Shown: piece by piece, positions 53,526-62,093 of the stretch
Layout: every line of letters begins with the position of its first letter
How positions within the stretch are numbered: the first letter of the stretch is position 1
Origin: an uncultured Polaribacter sp.
Lineage (GTDB): Bacteria; Bacteroidota; Bacteroidia; Flavobacteriales; Flavobacteriaceae
NCBI RefSeq assembly: GCF_947496195.1
Contig: NZ_CANMBY010000001.1
Span: 806,001-870,000 of the forward strand
Length of the DNA: 64,000 bases
Reading direction: 5' to 3'
Made by a program: the position numbers and the translations under genes
The notes under the pieces: model-generated
The model's database searches: none
Seen by the model: only the letters and a program-made list of their open reading frames with translations
What the model was told of the DNA's origin: nothing

Positions 53526-53924
53526 ATGAAAGTACAAGCATATTTAGCCTTTAATGGTAACTGTCAACAAGCGTTAAATTTTTATGGTGAACTATTTAAT
53601 GCAGATTTAAAAAACAAAATCACTTACGAAGATAAAAAAGTAGATGTACCTCAAGATTACAGAAAAAAGTTGCAACATGCAGAACTAAAAGGGAAAAAAG
53701 TACATATTATGGGATATGATGCAACACCAGATACACCTTTACATCATGGAAGTAATATTCATATGAGTGTTGATTTAAATGATGTAGATGATGCAGAAAA
53801 TGTGTTTAAGAATTTAGCTAAACAAGGTACAACTCACCATGATTTTAGAGAAAGAGAATGGGGTTATTTTGGAAGATGTACAGATAAATTTGGCATAAAT
53901 TGGATGGTAAATTGTAATTGTTAA
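53526..53924 (+). CDS. VOC family protein, PhnB-like
   Basis: This is a 132-residue protein of the PhnB/3-demethylubiquinone-methyltransferase-like VOC group: LAFNGNCQQALNFYGELFNA, HMSVDLNDVDDAENVF, and the C-terminal REREWGYFGRCTDKFGINW. Metal-binding histidines are not clear. Function unknown. It is flanked by terminators and stands alone. Confidence 0.88.
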   Translation: MKVQAYLAFNGNCQQALNFYGELFNADLKNKITYEDKKVDVPQDYRKKLQHAELKGKKVHIMGYDATPDTPLHHGSNIHMSVDLNDVDDAENVFKNLAKQGTTHHDFREREWGYFGRCTDKFGINWMVNCNC

Positions 53925-53943
53925 AATACTAATAAATCAAAAC

Positions 53944-53975
53944 AATGGATTGTAGGGAACTACAATCCATTTTTT
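53944..53975 (+). terminator. Terminator of the PhnB-like gene
   Basis: A 12-bp stem, AATGGATTGTAG with CTACAATCCATT, is closed by GGAA and followed by a T run. It lies just upstream of the repair operon. Confidence 0.88.
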
Positions 53976-53996
53976 ATCTTTACTAAAATCTAAAAT

Positions 53997-55016
53997 TTGA
54001 GGCTTGTAAAATTTACAAAAAAAGGTATTTACTGTATTCCAGGAAAATTCTATTTAGACCCATGGTATCCTGTAGAATATGCAATTATTTCTCATGGTCA
54101 TGCAGACCATGCAAGATGGGGTAATAAGCATTATTTATGCTATAACCAATCTAAAGCCATTTTACAGCATAGAATTGGCGCTGATATTTCTATAGAAAGT
54201 TTACTTTATAATGAATATAAAGTAATTAATGGAGTCAAAGTAAGTTTTCATCCTGCAGGGCATATCATAGGTTCTGCACAAATTAGACTAGAATACAAAG
54301 GATATATTGTTGTTTTTTCTGGGGATTATAAAACACAACCTGACTTTATAACCACTCCTTTTGAGCCTGTTAGATGCCATGAATTTATTACAGAAAGTAC
54401 CTTTGGTTTACCCATTTATAAATGGAAAAGTGAAGAAGAGTTACAACAAGAGTTACAAGATTGGATAGTCCAAAATCAACAAAATAATAGAACAAGCGTT
54501 TTTTTAGGGTATAGTTTAGGAAAAGCACAAAGAATAATGAAGTTAGTAGAAAATGTAGAAGAAATTTATGTGCATTCTGCAATTCACAACTTAAATAAAG
54601 CCATTGAAAATTCAGGCAAAAGTTTACCAACCACAAAACTTTTAACTGCTGATCTTAAAAAGATAGAGATTCAAAACAAAATTGTCATTTTGCCACCAGC
54701 ATTATTAGGTTCTAAAATGATAAAAAAAATACCTAATGCTGCAACAGCCATTTGTTCTGGATGGATGCAAATTAGAGGAAATAGAAGATGGAAAGGTGTT
54801 GATGCTGGTTTTGCTGTAAGTGATCATGCAGATTGGGATGGACTCTTATCTGCTGTGAAAGCTACAGAAGCAGAAAAAGTTTATGTTACTCATGGCTCAC
54901 AAGCAGTATTTTCTAAATATTTAAATGAGATAGGTATTGAAGCACACGAATTAAAAACTGAATTTGGTGAAGATGAATTAGAAACATCAGAGCAGCTAAA
55001 AACTGATATTGTTTAA
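53997..55016 (+). CDS. Ligase-associated DNA exonuclease (metallo-beta-lactamase fold)
   Basis: This 339-residue protein shows the metal motif H33-x-H35-x-D37-H38 (ISHGHADHAR), HPAGHIIGSAQIRL and FSGDYKTQPD, as in CPSF73/Artemis-type nucleases. The start is TTG at 53997, since the protein reads MRLVKFTKKGIYC from there and no ATG is near. It is the first gene of the four-gene ligase-associated repair operon. In Pseudomonas putida the homologous enzyme was characterised with its partners as DNA repair nucleases. The stop is one base before the ligase ATG. Confidence 0.93.
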   Translation: MRLVKFTKKGIYCIPGKFYLDPWYPVEYAIISHGHADHARWGNKHYLCYNQSKAILQHRIGADISIESLLYNEYKVINGVKVSFHPAGHIIGSAQIRLEYKGYIVVFSGDYKTQPDFITTPFEPVRCHEFITESTFGLPIYKWKSEEELQQELQDWIVQNQQNNRTSVFLGYSLGKAQRIMKLVENVEEIYVHSAIHNLNKAIENSGKSLPTTKLLTADLKKIEIQNKIVILPPALLGSKMIKKIPNAATAICSGWMQIRGNRRWKGVDAGFAVSDHADWDGLLSAVKATEAEKVYVTHGSQAVFSKYLNEIGIEAHELKTEFGEDELETSEQLKTDIV

Positions 55017-55017
55017 T

Positions 55018-56604
55018 ATGAAAGACTTTTCTAATCTTATCAGCGCTATTGAAATCACCAATAAAACAAATGCAAAAATAGAAGCATTAGTTAATTATTT
55101 TTCATCTGCTCCAGATAAAGACAAATTATGGCTCATAGCTTTATTTACAGGTAAAAGACCAAGTAGACCAGTAAAATCTAACTTAATGAAAGATTGGTGT
55201 ATGGAAATCACTAAACTTCCAGAATGGTTGTTTTTAGAAAGCTATTCATCAGTAGGCGATTTAGGAGAAACTTTAGCGTTGTTATTACCAAACCCAAAGC
55301 AACACATAGAAAAACCATTACATGTCTGGGTTGATGAACTTATAGACCTTAAACAAAAAACAGATCAAGAAAAAAAGAAATATGTTTTAGCTGCTTGGAA
55401 TGGTTTACAGTCTCAAGAACGATTAATTTTTAATAAACTAATTGGAGGTAGTTTTAGAATTGGAGTATCAAAAAAGACATTGGTAAATGCGTTAGCAAAA
55501 CTATCAGGTATAGATGCAAATCAATTAATGCATAGCATTATTGGTAATTGGACACCAGACACTATTACTTTTGATGATTTATTAAATGGTGAACATATTA
55601 ATTATGATAATTCTAAACCTTACCCTTTTTGTTTGGCTTATGCTTTAGAAAATAGTTTGATAAATCTAGGAGAAGAAAAAAATTGGCAAGTAGAGTATAA
55701 ATGGGATGGAATTCGTGGTCAAATCATTAAAAGAAAAGAAGAAGTATTTATTTGGTCTAGAGGAGAAGAGTTGGTTACACAACAATTTCCAGAAATTGTA
55801 GAAGCAATCTCAAAACTTGAAGGAAGTTTTGTAATTGATGGTGAAATACTGGCCATAAAAGACAATTCAGTTCTACTGTTTAATGACTTACAAAAACGAT
55901 TAAATCGTAAAAACGTAACTAAAAAGTTACTAGAAGAAGTGCCTGTTGGTTTATATGTTTATGATATTTTAGAATTAAACGAAGTTGATTTAAGGCAAGA
56001 ATCAATGCAAGAAAGAAGAATAAAATTAGAACAATTATTTACACATAATACAAGTGATATTTTAAAACTTTCAGAAATCATTGATTTCAAAAATTGGTCT
56101 GAATTAGATGAATTAAGAAATGCAGCAAGAGGTTTTAATTCAGAGGGTTTAATGTTAAAAAAGAAGTCTTCCATTTATCATGTTGGTCGTAAAAAAGGCG
56201 ATTGGTGGAAATGGAAAGTAGACCCTTTAACTATTGATGCTGTTATGATTTATGCTCAAAAAGGAAGTGGAAGAAGAAGTTCTAAATTCACAGATTATAC
56301 CTTTGCTGTGCAAAAAGATGATAAATTAGTAACTGTAGCTAAAGCCTATTCAGGTCTTACAGATAAAGAAATTACCGAAATTTCTAGATGGGTAAATAAA
56401 AATGCCATCGAAAAATTTGGCCCTGTAAGAACAGTAAAACCAGAATTAGTTTTCGAAATTGCCTTTGAGGGGATTGCTTATAGTAAACGTCATAAAAGTG
56501 GAGTAGCATTGCGTTTTCCCAGAATAAAACGTTGGCGAAAAGACAAAACTGTAAAAGATATAGATACAATAGAGAGTGTTAAATCATTAATAGAAACCAA
56601 CTAA
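55018..56604 (+). CDS. ATP-dependent DNA ligase, cluster-associated
   Basis: This is a 528-residue ligase from the ATG at 55018. The N-terminal domain (about 1-200) precedes the nucleotidyltransferase core, with nucleophile K228 in EYKWDGIRGQ, GEILAIKDN, GLMLKKKSS and WWKWKVDPL. The C-terminal OB fold ends about residue 510. It is not the essential NAD-dependent LigA but the repair-type ligase. One base separates its ATG from the exonuclease stop. Confidence 0.95.
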   Translation: MKDFSNLISAIEITNKTNAKIEALVNYFSSAPDKDKLWLIALFTGKRPSRPVKSNLMKDWCMEITKLPEWLFLESYSSVGDLGETLALLLPNPKQHIEKPLHVWVDELIDLKQKTDQEKKKYVLAAWNGLQSQERLIFNKLIGGSFRIGVSKKTLVNALAKLSGIDANQLMHSIIGNWTPDTITFDDLLNGEHINYDNSKPYPFCLAYALENSLINLGEEKNWQVEYKWDGIRGQIIKRKEEVFIWSRGEELVTQQFPEIVEAISKLEGSFVIDGEILAIKDNSVLLFNDLQKRLNRKNVTKKLLEEVPVGLYVYDILELNEVDLRQESMQERRIKLEQLFTHNTSDILKLSEIIDFKNWSELDELRNAARGFNSEGLMLKKKSSIYHVGRKKGDWWKWKVDPLTIDAVMIYAQKGSGRRSSKFTDYTFAVQKDDKLVTVAKAYSGLTDKEITEISRWVNKNAIEKFGPVRTVKPELVFEIAFEGIAYSKRHKSGVALRFPRIKRWRKDKTVKDIDTIESVKSLIETN

Positions 56605-56607
56605 AAT

Positions 56608-59055
56608 TTGAGCAACTTTAAACAAACTCAAGGTTTTCAAATCATTCAAAATTGGATGAAAGAAAAAGGTCATGAACCTTTTAGTTTTCAATCTCAAACT
56701 TGGGAACGTTACCATAATAATTTTAGTGGAATGGTGGTAGCACCAACAGGTTTTGGAAAAACTTTTTCTGTTTTTTTAGCAGTAGTTATCGATTATTTAA
56801 ATCATCCAAATAGCTATAAAAAAGGATTAAAACTCATTTGGATTAGTCCATTACGTTCTCTTGCAAAAGATTTAGCTAAAGCAATGAGTGCTGTTGTAGA
56901 AGAAATTGGTTTAGATTGGGAAGTAGCTGTAAGAAATGGAGATACACCTACTAATGTTAGACGAAAACAAGAACGTTTAATGCCAGATGTTTTACTAACG
57001 ACTCCAGAAACTTTACATCTTTTATTCTCTCAAAAGAAAAATTCAAGATGGTTTAAAAATGTAGCTTGTATAGCTGTTGATGAATGGCACGAATTATTAG
57101 GTTCTAAAAGAGGGGTTTTAACTGAATTAGCGATTGCTCGTATTAAAAAATTATCTTCTAAAACAAGAATTTGGGGAATTTCTGCAACCATTGGTAATTT
57201 AGAAGAAGCAAAAAATGTTTTAATTCCTTATGCAGGAAAAACAACCATGATTCGTGCAAAAGAGAAAAAGAAAATTGAAATTGTTTCTGTGCTACCAGAT
57301 GAAGTAGAAGAATTGTCTTGGGCTGGTCATTTAGGAAAAAAGATGAGTTCTAAAATTATCCCAATTATATATGAGAATAATACTACATTAATTTTTACAA
57401 ACACAAGAAACCAAAGTGAATTATGGTATCAAATTATTATAGAAGAAGCTCCAGATTTAATAGGGCAAATTGCTATTCATCATGGTTCAATAGATAAGGT
57501 TCAAAGAAACTGGATAGAAGAAGCTATTTCAGAAGGATTGTTAAAAGCTGTTGTATGTACTTCTTCTCTAGATTTAGGAGTCGATTTTAAACCTGTAGAT
57601 TGTGTCATACAAATTGGTTCTGCAAAAGGTATTGCACGTTTTATGCAAAGAGCAGGTAGAAGTGGTCATTCTCCTTTTGAGGTTTCTAAAATGTATGCTG
57701 TGCCTACTCATTCTTTACAATTAATTGAAGTTGCAGCAGTTAAAGAAGCTATTAAGCAAAATGAAATTGAAGCAAGACATCCTTATGTATTAACTTATGA
57801 TATTTTGGTTCAATTTTTAGTAACTCTTGCAGTAGGTGAAGGTTTTAAAGCTGTTGACACCTTTGAGTTAGTTAAAGAAGTTCATGCTTTTCAATACCTA
57901 ACTAAAGAAGAATTTGATTGGTGTATTCACTTTATTACAAATGGAGGAAATACTCTTAATTCTTATGAAGAATTTCATAAAGTAGTTTTAGATGATGATG
58001 GTGTTTATAGAGTAAGAAGTAGACGAATTGCTATGATGCATAGAATGAATATTGGAGTTATTGTTGGTGAAGTTATGATGTATGTAAAATTCTTTTCTGG
58101 GGGTTATATAGGCATGATTGAAGAGTTTTTTATTTCGAAATTAAAAAAAGGAGATGCCTTTGTTTTAGGAGGTAAAGTTGTAGAGATGCAACAAATAAAA
58201 GACATGACAGTTCTGGTAAAAAGAAGCAAAAAGAAAAAAGCAATAACACCAAGTTGGTTAGGAGGTAGATTGCCTTTAACTTCTTACTTAACTCATTTTT
58301 TGCGTTTAAAATTAAATGATGCTCTTACCCCTAATAATCGAGAAAAAGAACTAAAATTTTTACATCCGCTTTTAAAAAGACAAGAGAATAATTCTCATAT
58401 TCCTAAAAGCGATGAGTTTTTAGTAGAAAAAATAGAAACTAAAGAAGGTCATCATTTATTTGTTTACCCTTTTAAAGGAAGATTGGTGCATGAAATTATG
58501 GCTTCTTTAATTGCATATAGAATTAGTCAAATTAAAAAGCTAACATTTACAATTGCACAGAACGATTATGGTTTTGAGCTGTTAAGTGATCAAGAAATAC
58601 CTTTACATGAAGACAATATTAATTCAATATTCTCTAAAGAAAATTTAATACAAGATGTTACAGCTAGTATAAATGCGAGTGAAATGGCTTCAAGAAAATT
58701 TAGAGATATTGCTGTAGTTGCAGGTTTGGTTGTACAAAGTCAACCAGGTAATAAAAAGTCTAATAAAAGCTTACAATCTTCTTCTGGTTTAATATTTAGA
58801 GTATTAAATGATTACGAACCTAATAATCTTTTACTAAAACAAGCCTATAATGAAGTCTTTGATTATGAGTTAGAAAAAGTTCGGTTACAAGGTGCTTTTC
58901 AAAGAATTTCTGAGAGTAAAATCATTTTGAAAAAAGCCAATAATTTTACACCTTTGAGCTTCCCTTTAAAAGTTGATAGTTTACGTGGCACTATGAGTAA
59001 TGAGGAGCTAAGTAAACGTATAGAACGCATACAAAAGCAAGCTTTAAAATCTTAA
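56608..59055 (+). CDS. Ligase-associated DEXH helicase (Lhr-Core type)
   Basis: This is an 815-residue superfamily 2 helicase. Motif I (VVAPTGFGKT), the DExH box as VDEWHEL, WGISATIG, TLIFTNTRNQSELW and QRAGRSGH are clear. The winged-helix and Lhr-Core beta-barrel domains follow (about 380-800). The start is TTG at 56608 (reads MSNFKQTQGF), three bases after the ligase stop. The family unwinds DNA 3' to 5' alongside the ligase and nucleases. Confidence 0.95.
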   Translation: MSNFKQTQGFQIIQNWMKEKGHEPFSFQSQTWERYHNNFSGMVVAPTGFGKTFSVFLAVVIDYLNHPNSYKKGLKLIWISPLRSLAKDLAKAMSAVVEEIGLDWEVAVRNGDTPTNVRRKQERLMPDVLLTTPETLHLLFSQKKNSRWFKNVACIAVDEWHELLGSKRGVLTELAIARIKKLSSKTRIWGISATIGNLEEAKNVLIPYAGKTTMIRAKEKKKIEIVSVLPDEVEELSWAGHLGKKMSSKIIPIIYENNTTLIFTNTRNQSELWYQIIIEEAPDLIGQIAIHHGSIDKVQRNWIEEAISEGLLKAVVCTSSLDLGVDFKPVDCVIQIGSAKGIARFMQRAGRSGHSPFEVSKMYAVPTHSLQLIEVAAVKEAIKQNEIEARHPYVLTYDILVQFLVTLAVGEGFKAVDTFELVKEVHAFQYLTKEEFDWCIHFITNGGNTLNSYEEFHKVVLDDDGVYRVRSRRIAMMHRMNIGVIVGEVMMYVKFFSGGYIGMIEEFFISKLKKGDAFVLGGKVVEMQQIKDMTVLVKRSKKKKAITPSWLGGRLPLTSYLTHFLRLKLNDALTPNNREKELKFLHPLLKRQENNSHIPKSDEFLVEKIETKEGHHLFVYPFKGRLVHEIMASLIAYRISQIKKLTFTIAQNDYGFELLSDQEIPLHEDNINSIFSKENLIQDVTASINASEMASRKFRDIAVVAGLVVQSQPGNKKSNKSLQSSSGLIFRVLNDYEPNNLLLKQAYNEVFDYELEKVRLQGAFQRISESKIILKKANNFTPLSFPLKVDSLRGTMSNEELSKRIERIQKQALKS

Positions 59056-59056
59056 A

Positions 59057-59719
59057 ATGACAGAAAATTTTTTAATTGTAACTCAAAAAATTAATTGTAA
59101 AAATGAAATTTTAAAGCTTACAAATCAACGTGTTATTTTTTGGGAATCACAGAATAGTTTAATTTTAAGTGATTTACATATAGGTAAATCTGCTCATTTT
59201 CAAAAAAGTGGAATACCTATTCCTTCAAATATTTTAACTACAGATTTAAAAAGATTAGCACAATTAATTCATCATTTTAAAGCAAATCAATTGATTATTG
59301 TGGGTGATTTATTCCATGCAGAATATAATAAAGATCTAGATGAATTTAAGTCTTGGTTAACGCAGTTTAATACTCTAAATATTAAATTAATAAAAGGCAA
59401 TCATGATCGACTTTCAGATAAAGTTTATCAACAATTTAACATTGAGGTTTTCAACAAAAATTACACAGAAAATCTATTAAAATTTGTTCATGATTTTGAT
59501 AAGATTGAAGAGGAGTACTTCGTAATTTCTGGGCATACACATCCTGGAGTTTTTTTAAAAGGTAAGGGGAAACAACGTATAAAATTACCATGTTACCAAG
59601 TAACAAAACAAAAATTAATATTACCAGCTTTTAGTTTATTTACTGGCCTAAACACAAAAAATGCACCAGAAAATTGTAAAAATTATTGTTTTACAAATGA
59701 TGGTATTTTTGAAGTTTAA
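59057..59719 (+). CDS. pdeM: Ligase-associated DNA damage response endonuclease PdeM
   Basis: This 220-residue calcineurin-like nuclease shows the dimetal motifs SDLHIG, VGDLFHAE, GNHDRLS and SGHTHPG. It is the last gene of the repair operon, one base after the helicase stop. Its 3' end overlaps that of the convergent thrC gene by 4 bp, so no terminator fits between them. Confidence 0.93.
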   Translation: MTENFLIVTQKINCKNEILKLTNQRVIFWESQNSLILSDLHIGKSAHFQKSGIPIPSNILTTDLKRLAQLIHHFKANQLIIVGDLFHAEYNKDLDEFKSWLTQFNTLNIKLIKGNHDRLSDKVYQQFNIEVFNKNYTENLLKFVHDFDKIEEEYFVISGHTHPGVFLKGKGKQRIKLPCYQVTKQKLILPAFSLFTGLNTKNAPENCKNYCFTNDGIFEV

Positions 59720-61002
59720 TTTTTCATTAAAAATGCTTTTAAATCTTCATAAGTAGAAGCCTTAATTGCTACTTTTTCTTTGTGTATTATTTTTTGAATT
59801 TGTGGTGGTATTTCTACTTTTACTGCTAAAGTTTCTTCTACTACATCTAAAAATTTAACAGGATGTGCAGTTTCTAAAAACACACCATATTCATTTTCTT
59901 TTAAACCATATTTTTCAAGACCTAAATATCCAACAGCTCCATGAGGATCTGAAATGTATTCAGATTTTTTATAAATATTTTGCATGGTTTCTTTAGTTTT
60001 TTCATCTGTAAAACTAAAAGAAGAAAACTTGTTTTTTAATGAATTTAAATCGTTATTAAATAGCTCTTGAATTCTTATAAAATTACTAGGGTTACCAACA
60101 TCCATAGCATTAGAAATTGTTGCTTTAGATGGTTTTGGATTATAGTTACCATCTTTCATGAAATTTGGTACTGTATCATTTACATTAGTGGCAGCAATAA
60201 AATGTTTTATGGGTAAGCCTAACTTTTGAGCCATAATACCTGCACATATGTTTCCAAAATTTCCACTAGGTACAGAAAAAACAATCTCTTTTTGATGTTT
60301 TTTTAATTGTTTGTAAGCAAAGAAAAAGTAAAACATTTGAGGTAACCAACGTGCTACATTTATAGAATTTGCAGAAGTAAGCGTTTTGGTAATTTCTTTA
60401 TCTAAAAAAGCAGTTTTTACCATTTCTTGGCAATCATCAAAAACACCATCAACTTCTAGGGCTGTAATGTTTTGTCCTAAAGTAGTAAGTTGTTTTTCTT
60501 GAATATCACTTACTTTTCCTGAAGGATATAAAATTACTACTTTTACTCCTTTTGCACCTAAAAAGCCATTAGCTACTGCACCACCAGTATCACCAGATGT
60601 GGCTACTAAAACAGTGACTTCATCATCATTATCTTTATTAAAAAACTCTAAACATTTAGCCATAAATTTTGCACCTACATCTTTAAAAGCCATGGTTGGT
60701 CCATGAAATAACTCTAATGTGCCAATATTTTTATTTATTGGAACAACAGGGAAGTCAAAAGAAACAGTTTCTGCAATGATTTCTTTTAATTTATTTTCAG
60801 GAATTTCAGCACCTACAAATTGCTTAATCGCTTCAAATGCAATCTCATGATTAGAATAGTTTTCTATATTTTTTATAAAATCTTTAGAAAGTGGAGTTAT
60901 GTTTTCTGGAAAATACAAGCCTCTATCTTGCGCAATTCCGTTTACAACTGCATTTTTAAATGTTGTTTTTGGTGATTTATGATGTAAACTATAATAGTTC
61001 AT
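59716..61002 (-). CDS. thrC: Threonine synthase
   Basis: This PLP enzyme converts O-phosphohomoserine to threonine. It shows the N-terminal domain MNYYSLHHKSPKTTFKNAV, the PLP lysine in GPTMAFKDVGA, LVATSGDTGGAVANGF, and VPSGNFGNICAG. It has 428 residues, normal. It is the last gene of the thrA-thrB-thrC operon; a palindromic repeat sits in the gap after thrB. Confidence 0.96.
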   Translation of the reverse strand: MNYYSLHHKSPKTTFKNAVVNGIAQDRGLYFPENITPLSKDFIKNIENYSNHEIAFEAIKQFVGAEIPENKLKEIIAETVSFDFPVVPINKNIGTLELFHGPTMAFKDVGAKFMAKCLEFFNKDNDDEVTVLVATSGDTGGAVANGFLGAKGVKVVILYPSGKVSDIQEKQLTTLGQNITALEVDGVFDDCQEMVKTAFLDKEITKTLTSANSINVARWLPQMFYFFFAYKQLKKHQKEIVFSVPSGNFGNICAGIMAQKLGLPIKHFIAATNVNDTVPNFMKDGNYNPKPSKATISNAMDVGNPSNFIRIQELFNNDLNSLKNKFSSFSFTDEKTKETMQNIYKKSEYISDPHGAVGYLGLEKYGLKENEYGVFLETAHPVKFLDVVEETLAVKVEIPPQIQKIIHKEKVAIKASTYEDLKAFLMKN

Positions 61003-61015
61003 TTTTTATTGATTT

Positions 61016-61090
61016 GTCTTTGCGAGTAAAATGAAGCAATCTTTTTATTTAATTAGAGGTTACTTCAGTCATTCTTCCTTCGTAAAGACG
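61016..61090. repeat. Dispersed palindromic repeat, copy B
   Basis: The 75-bp element has terminal inverted repeats GTCTTTGCGA and TCGTAAAGAC (9 of 10 match). Its left half matches the copy at 10497-10561 at about 24 of 27 positions (TTGCGA, AAATGAAGCAATCTT), and TTACTTCA is also shared. It fills the thrB-thrC gap. It is REP- or MITE-like. Confidence 0.75.
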
Positions 61091-61091
61091 G

Positions 61092-62015
61092 TTAACTAAT
61101 TATTTTAATTCCTTCTTTATTTACTTTAGAAGTATACATTTCGAAATCTATATTTTTATTTCTATAACTTTTTTCAATTGCATTGTATACTTGTTCAGTG
61201 ATTTCATCTCCTTTACAAAGTGCAAAAATTGTTGGCCCAGAACCAGAAATTCCAGCACCTAAAGCACCTGCTTTTATAGCAGCACTTTTTACTTCATCAA
61301 AAAAAGGAATTAATTTTTTACGATGAGGTTCTACAATTACGTCTTTTAAAGAGTTACTAATAAGTTCGTAATTATTAGAGTATAATCCACTAATTAAACC
61401 ACCAACATTTGCCCATTGTGTAACAGCATCTTTTAATGCAATTTCTTTAGGTAAAACGTTTCTTGCATCTTCAGTTCTAACTTCAATTTGTGGATGAATA
61501 GCAACCAATCTTAACTCACTAGGTACAGGTAATTTTACAACTTCTAAGGGTTGGTAACTTCTAATTAATACAAAACCACCATAAATAGCTGCTGCAACAT
61601 TATCTGCAATTTGAGAACGACACGCAACTTCTTCACCAAACATGGCAAATTTTGTTAGTTCTAAATTTGAATAAGGTTTACCTAATAGTTGATTAGCTCC
61701 AAAAGCGGCACCAGCAGAACTTGCAGCAGAACTCCCCAATCCACTTCCAGGAAAATAGCCTTTATGCATAGTAAGTTGTATGCCAAAATCTGCTTTTGCA
61801 TCTAATAACATTTTTTTTACAACTGCACTTGCTGCATTTTTATCTACATCATAAGTTAGTTCTGCACCTGTAATATTTGTTATTTCAACTCCTTTTTGTG
61901 GTGTTTTTACAAAGGTCATTTCATCACCAATTTCGTCTACAGCTAATCCTAAAGAATCAAAACCACAAGAAACATTGGCAATTGTAGCTGGTGAAAATAT
62001 TTTTAAATAGTCCAT
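61092..62015 (-). CDS. thrB: Homoserine kinase
   Basis: This is a 307-residue GHMP kinase, the step between homoserine and phosphohomoserine. It shows FSPATIANVSCGFDSLG, the ATP loop PGSGLGSSAASSAGAAFGAN, and the C-terminal GAGISGSGPTIFAL. It is part of the thr operon, 78 bp after thrA and 89 bp before thrC. Confidence 0.96.
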   Translation of the reverse strand: MDYLKIFSPATIANVSCGFDSLGLAVDEIGDEMTFVKTPQKGVEITNITGAELTYDVDKNAASAVVKKMLLDAKADFGIQLTMHKGYFPGSGLGSSAASSAGAAFGANQLLGKPYSNLELTKFAMFGEEVACRSQIADNVAAAIYGGFVLIRSYQPLEVVKLPVPSELRLVAIHPQIEVRTEDARNVLPKEIALKDAVTQWANVGGLISGLYSNNYELISNSLKDVIVEPHRKKLIPFFDEVKSAAIKAGALGAGISGSGPTIFALCKGDEITEQVYNAIEKSYRNKNIDFEMYTSKVNKEGIKIIS

Positions 62016-62039
62016 ATTTTTGGTTTATTGTTGTTAGTT

Positions 62040-62087
62040 TATGGTTTTTGGTGATTTGTAACTGGCAGCCAATAACCACCAAACCTT
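62040..62087. repeat. Imperfect inverted repeat in the thrA-thrB gap
   Basis: GGTTTTTGGTGATT near the left and AATAACCACCAAACC near the right form an imperfect stem with mismatches. It resembles in style the low-complexity repeat at 2704-2788, but the sequence differs. Confidence 0.35.
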
Positions 62088-62093
62088 AACTAA

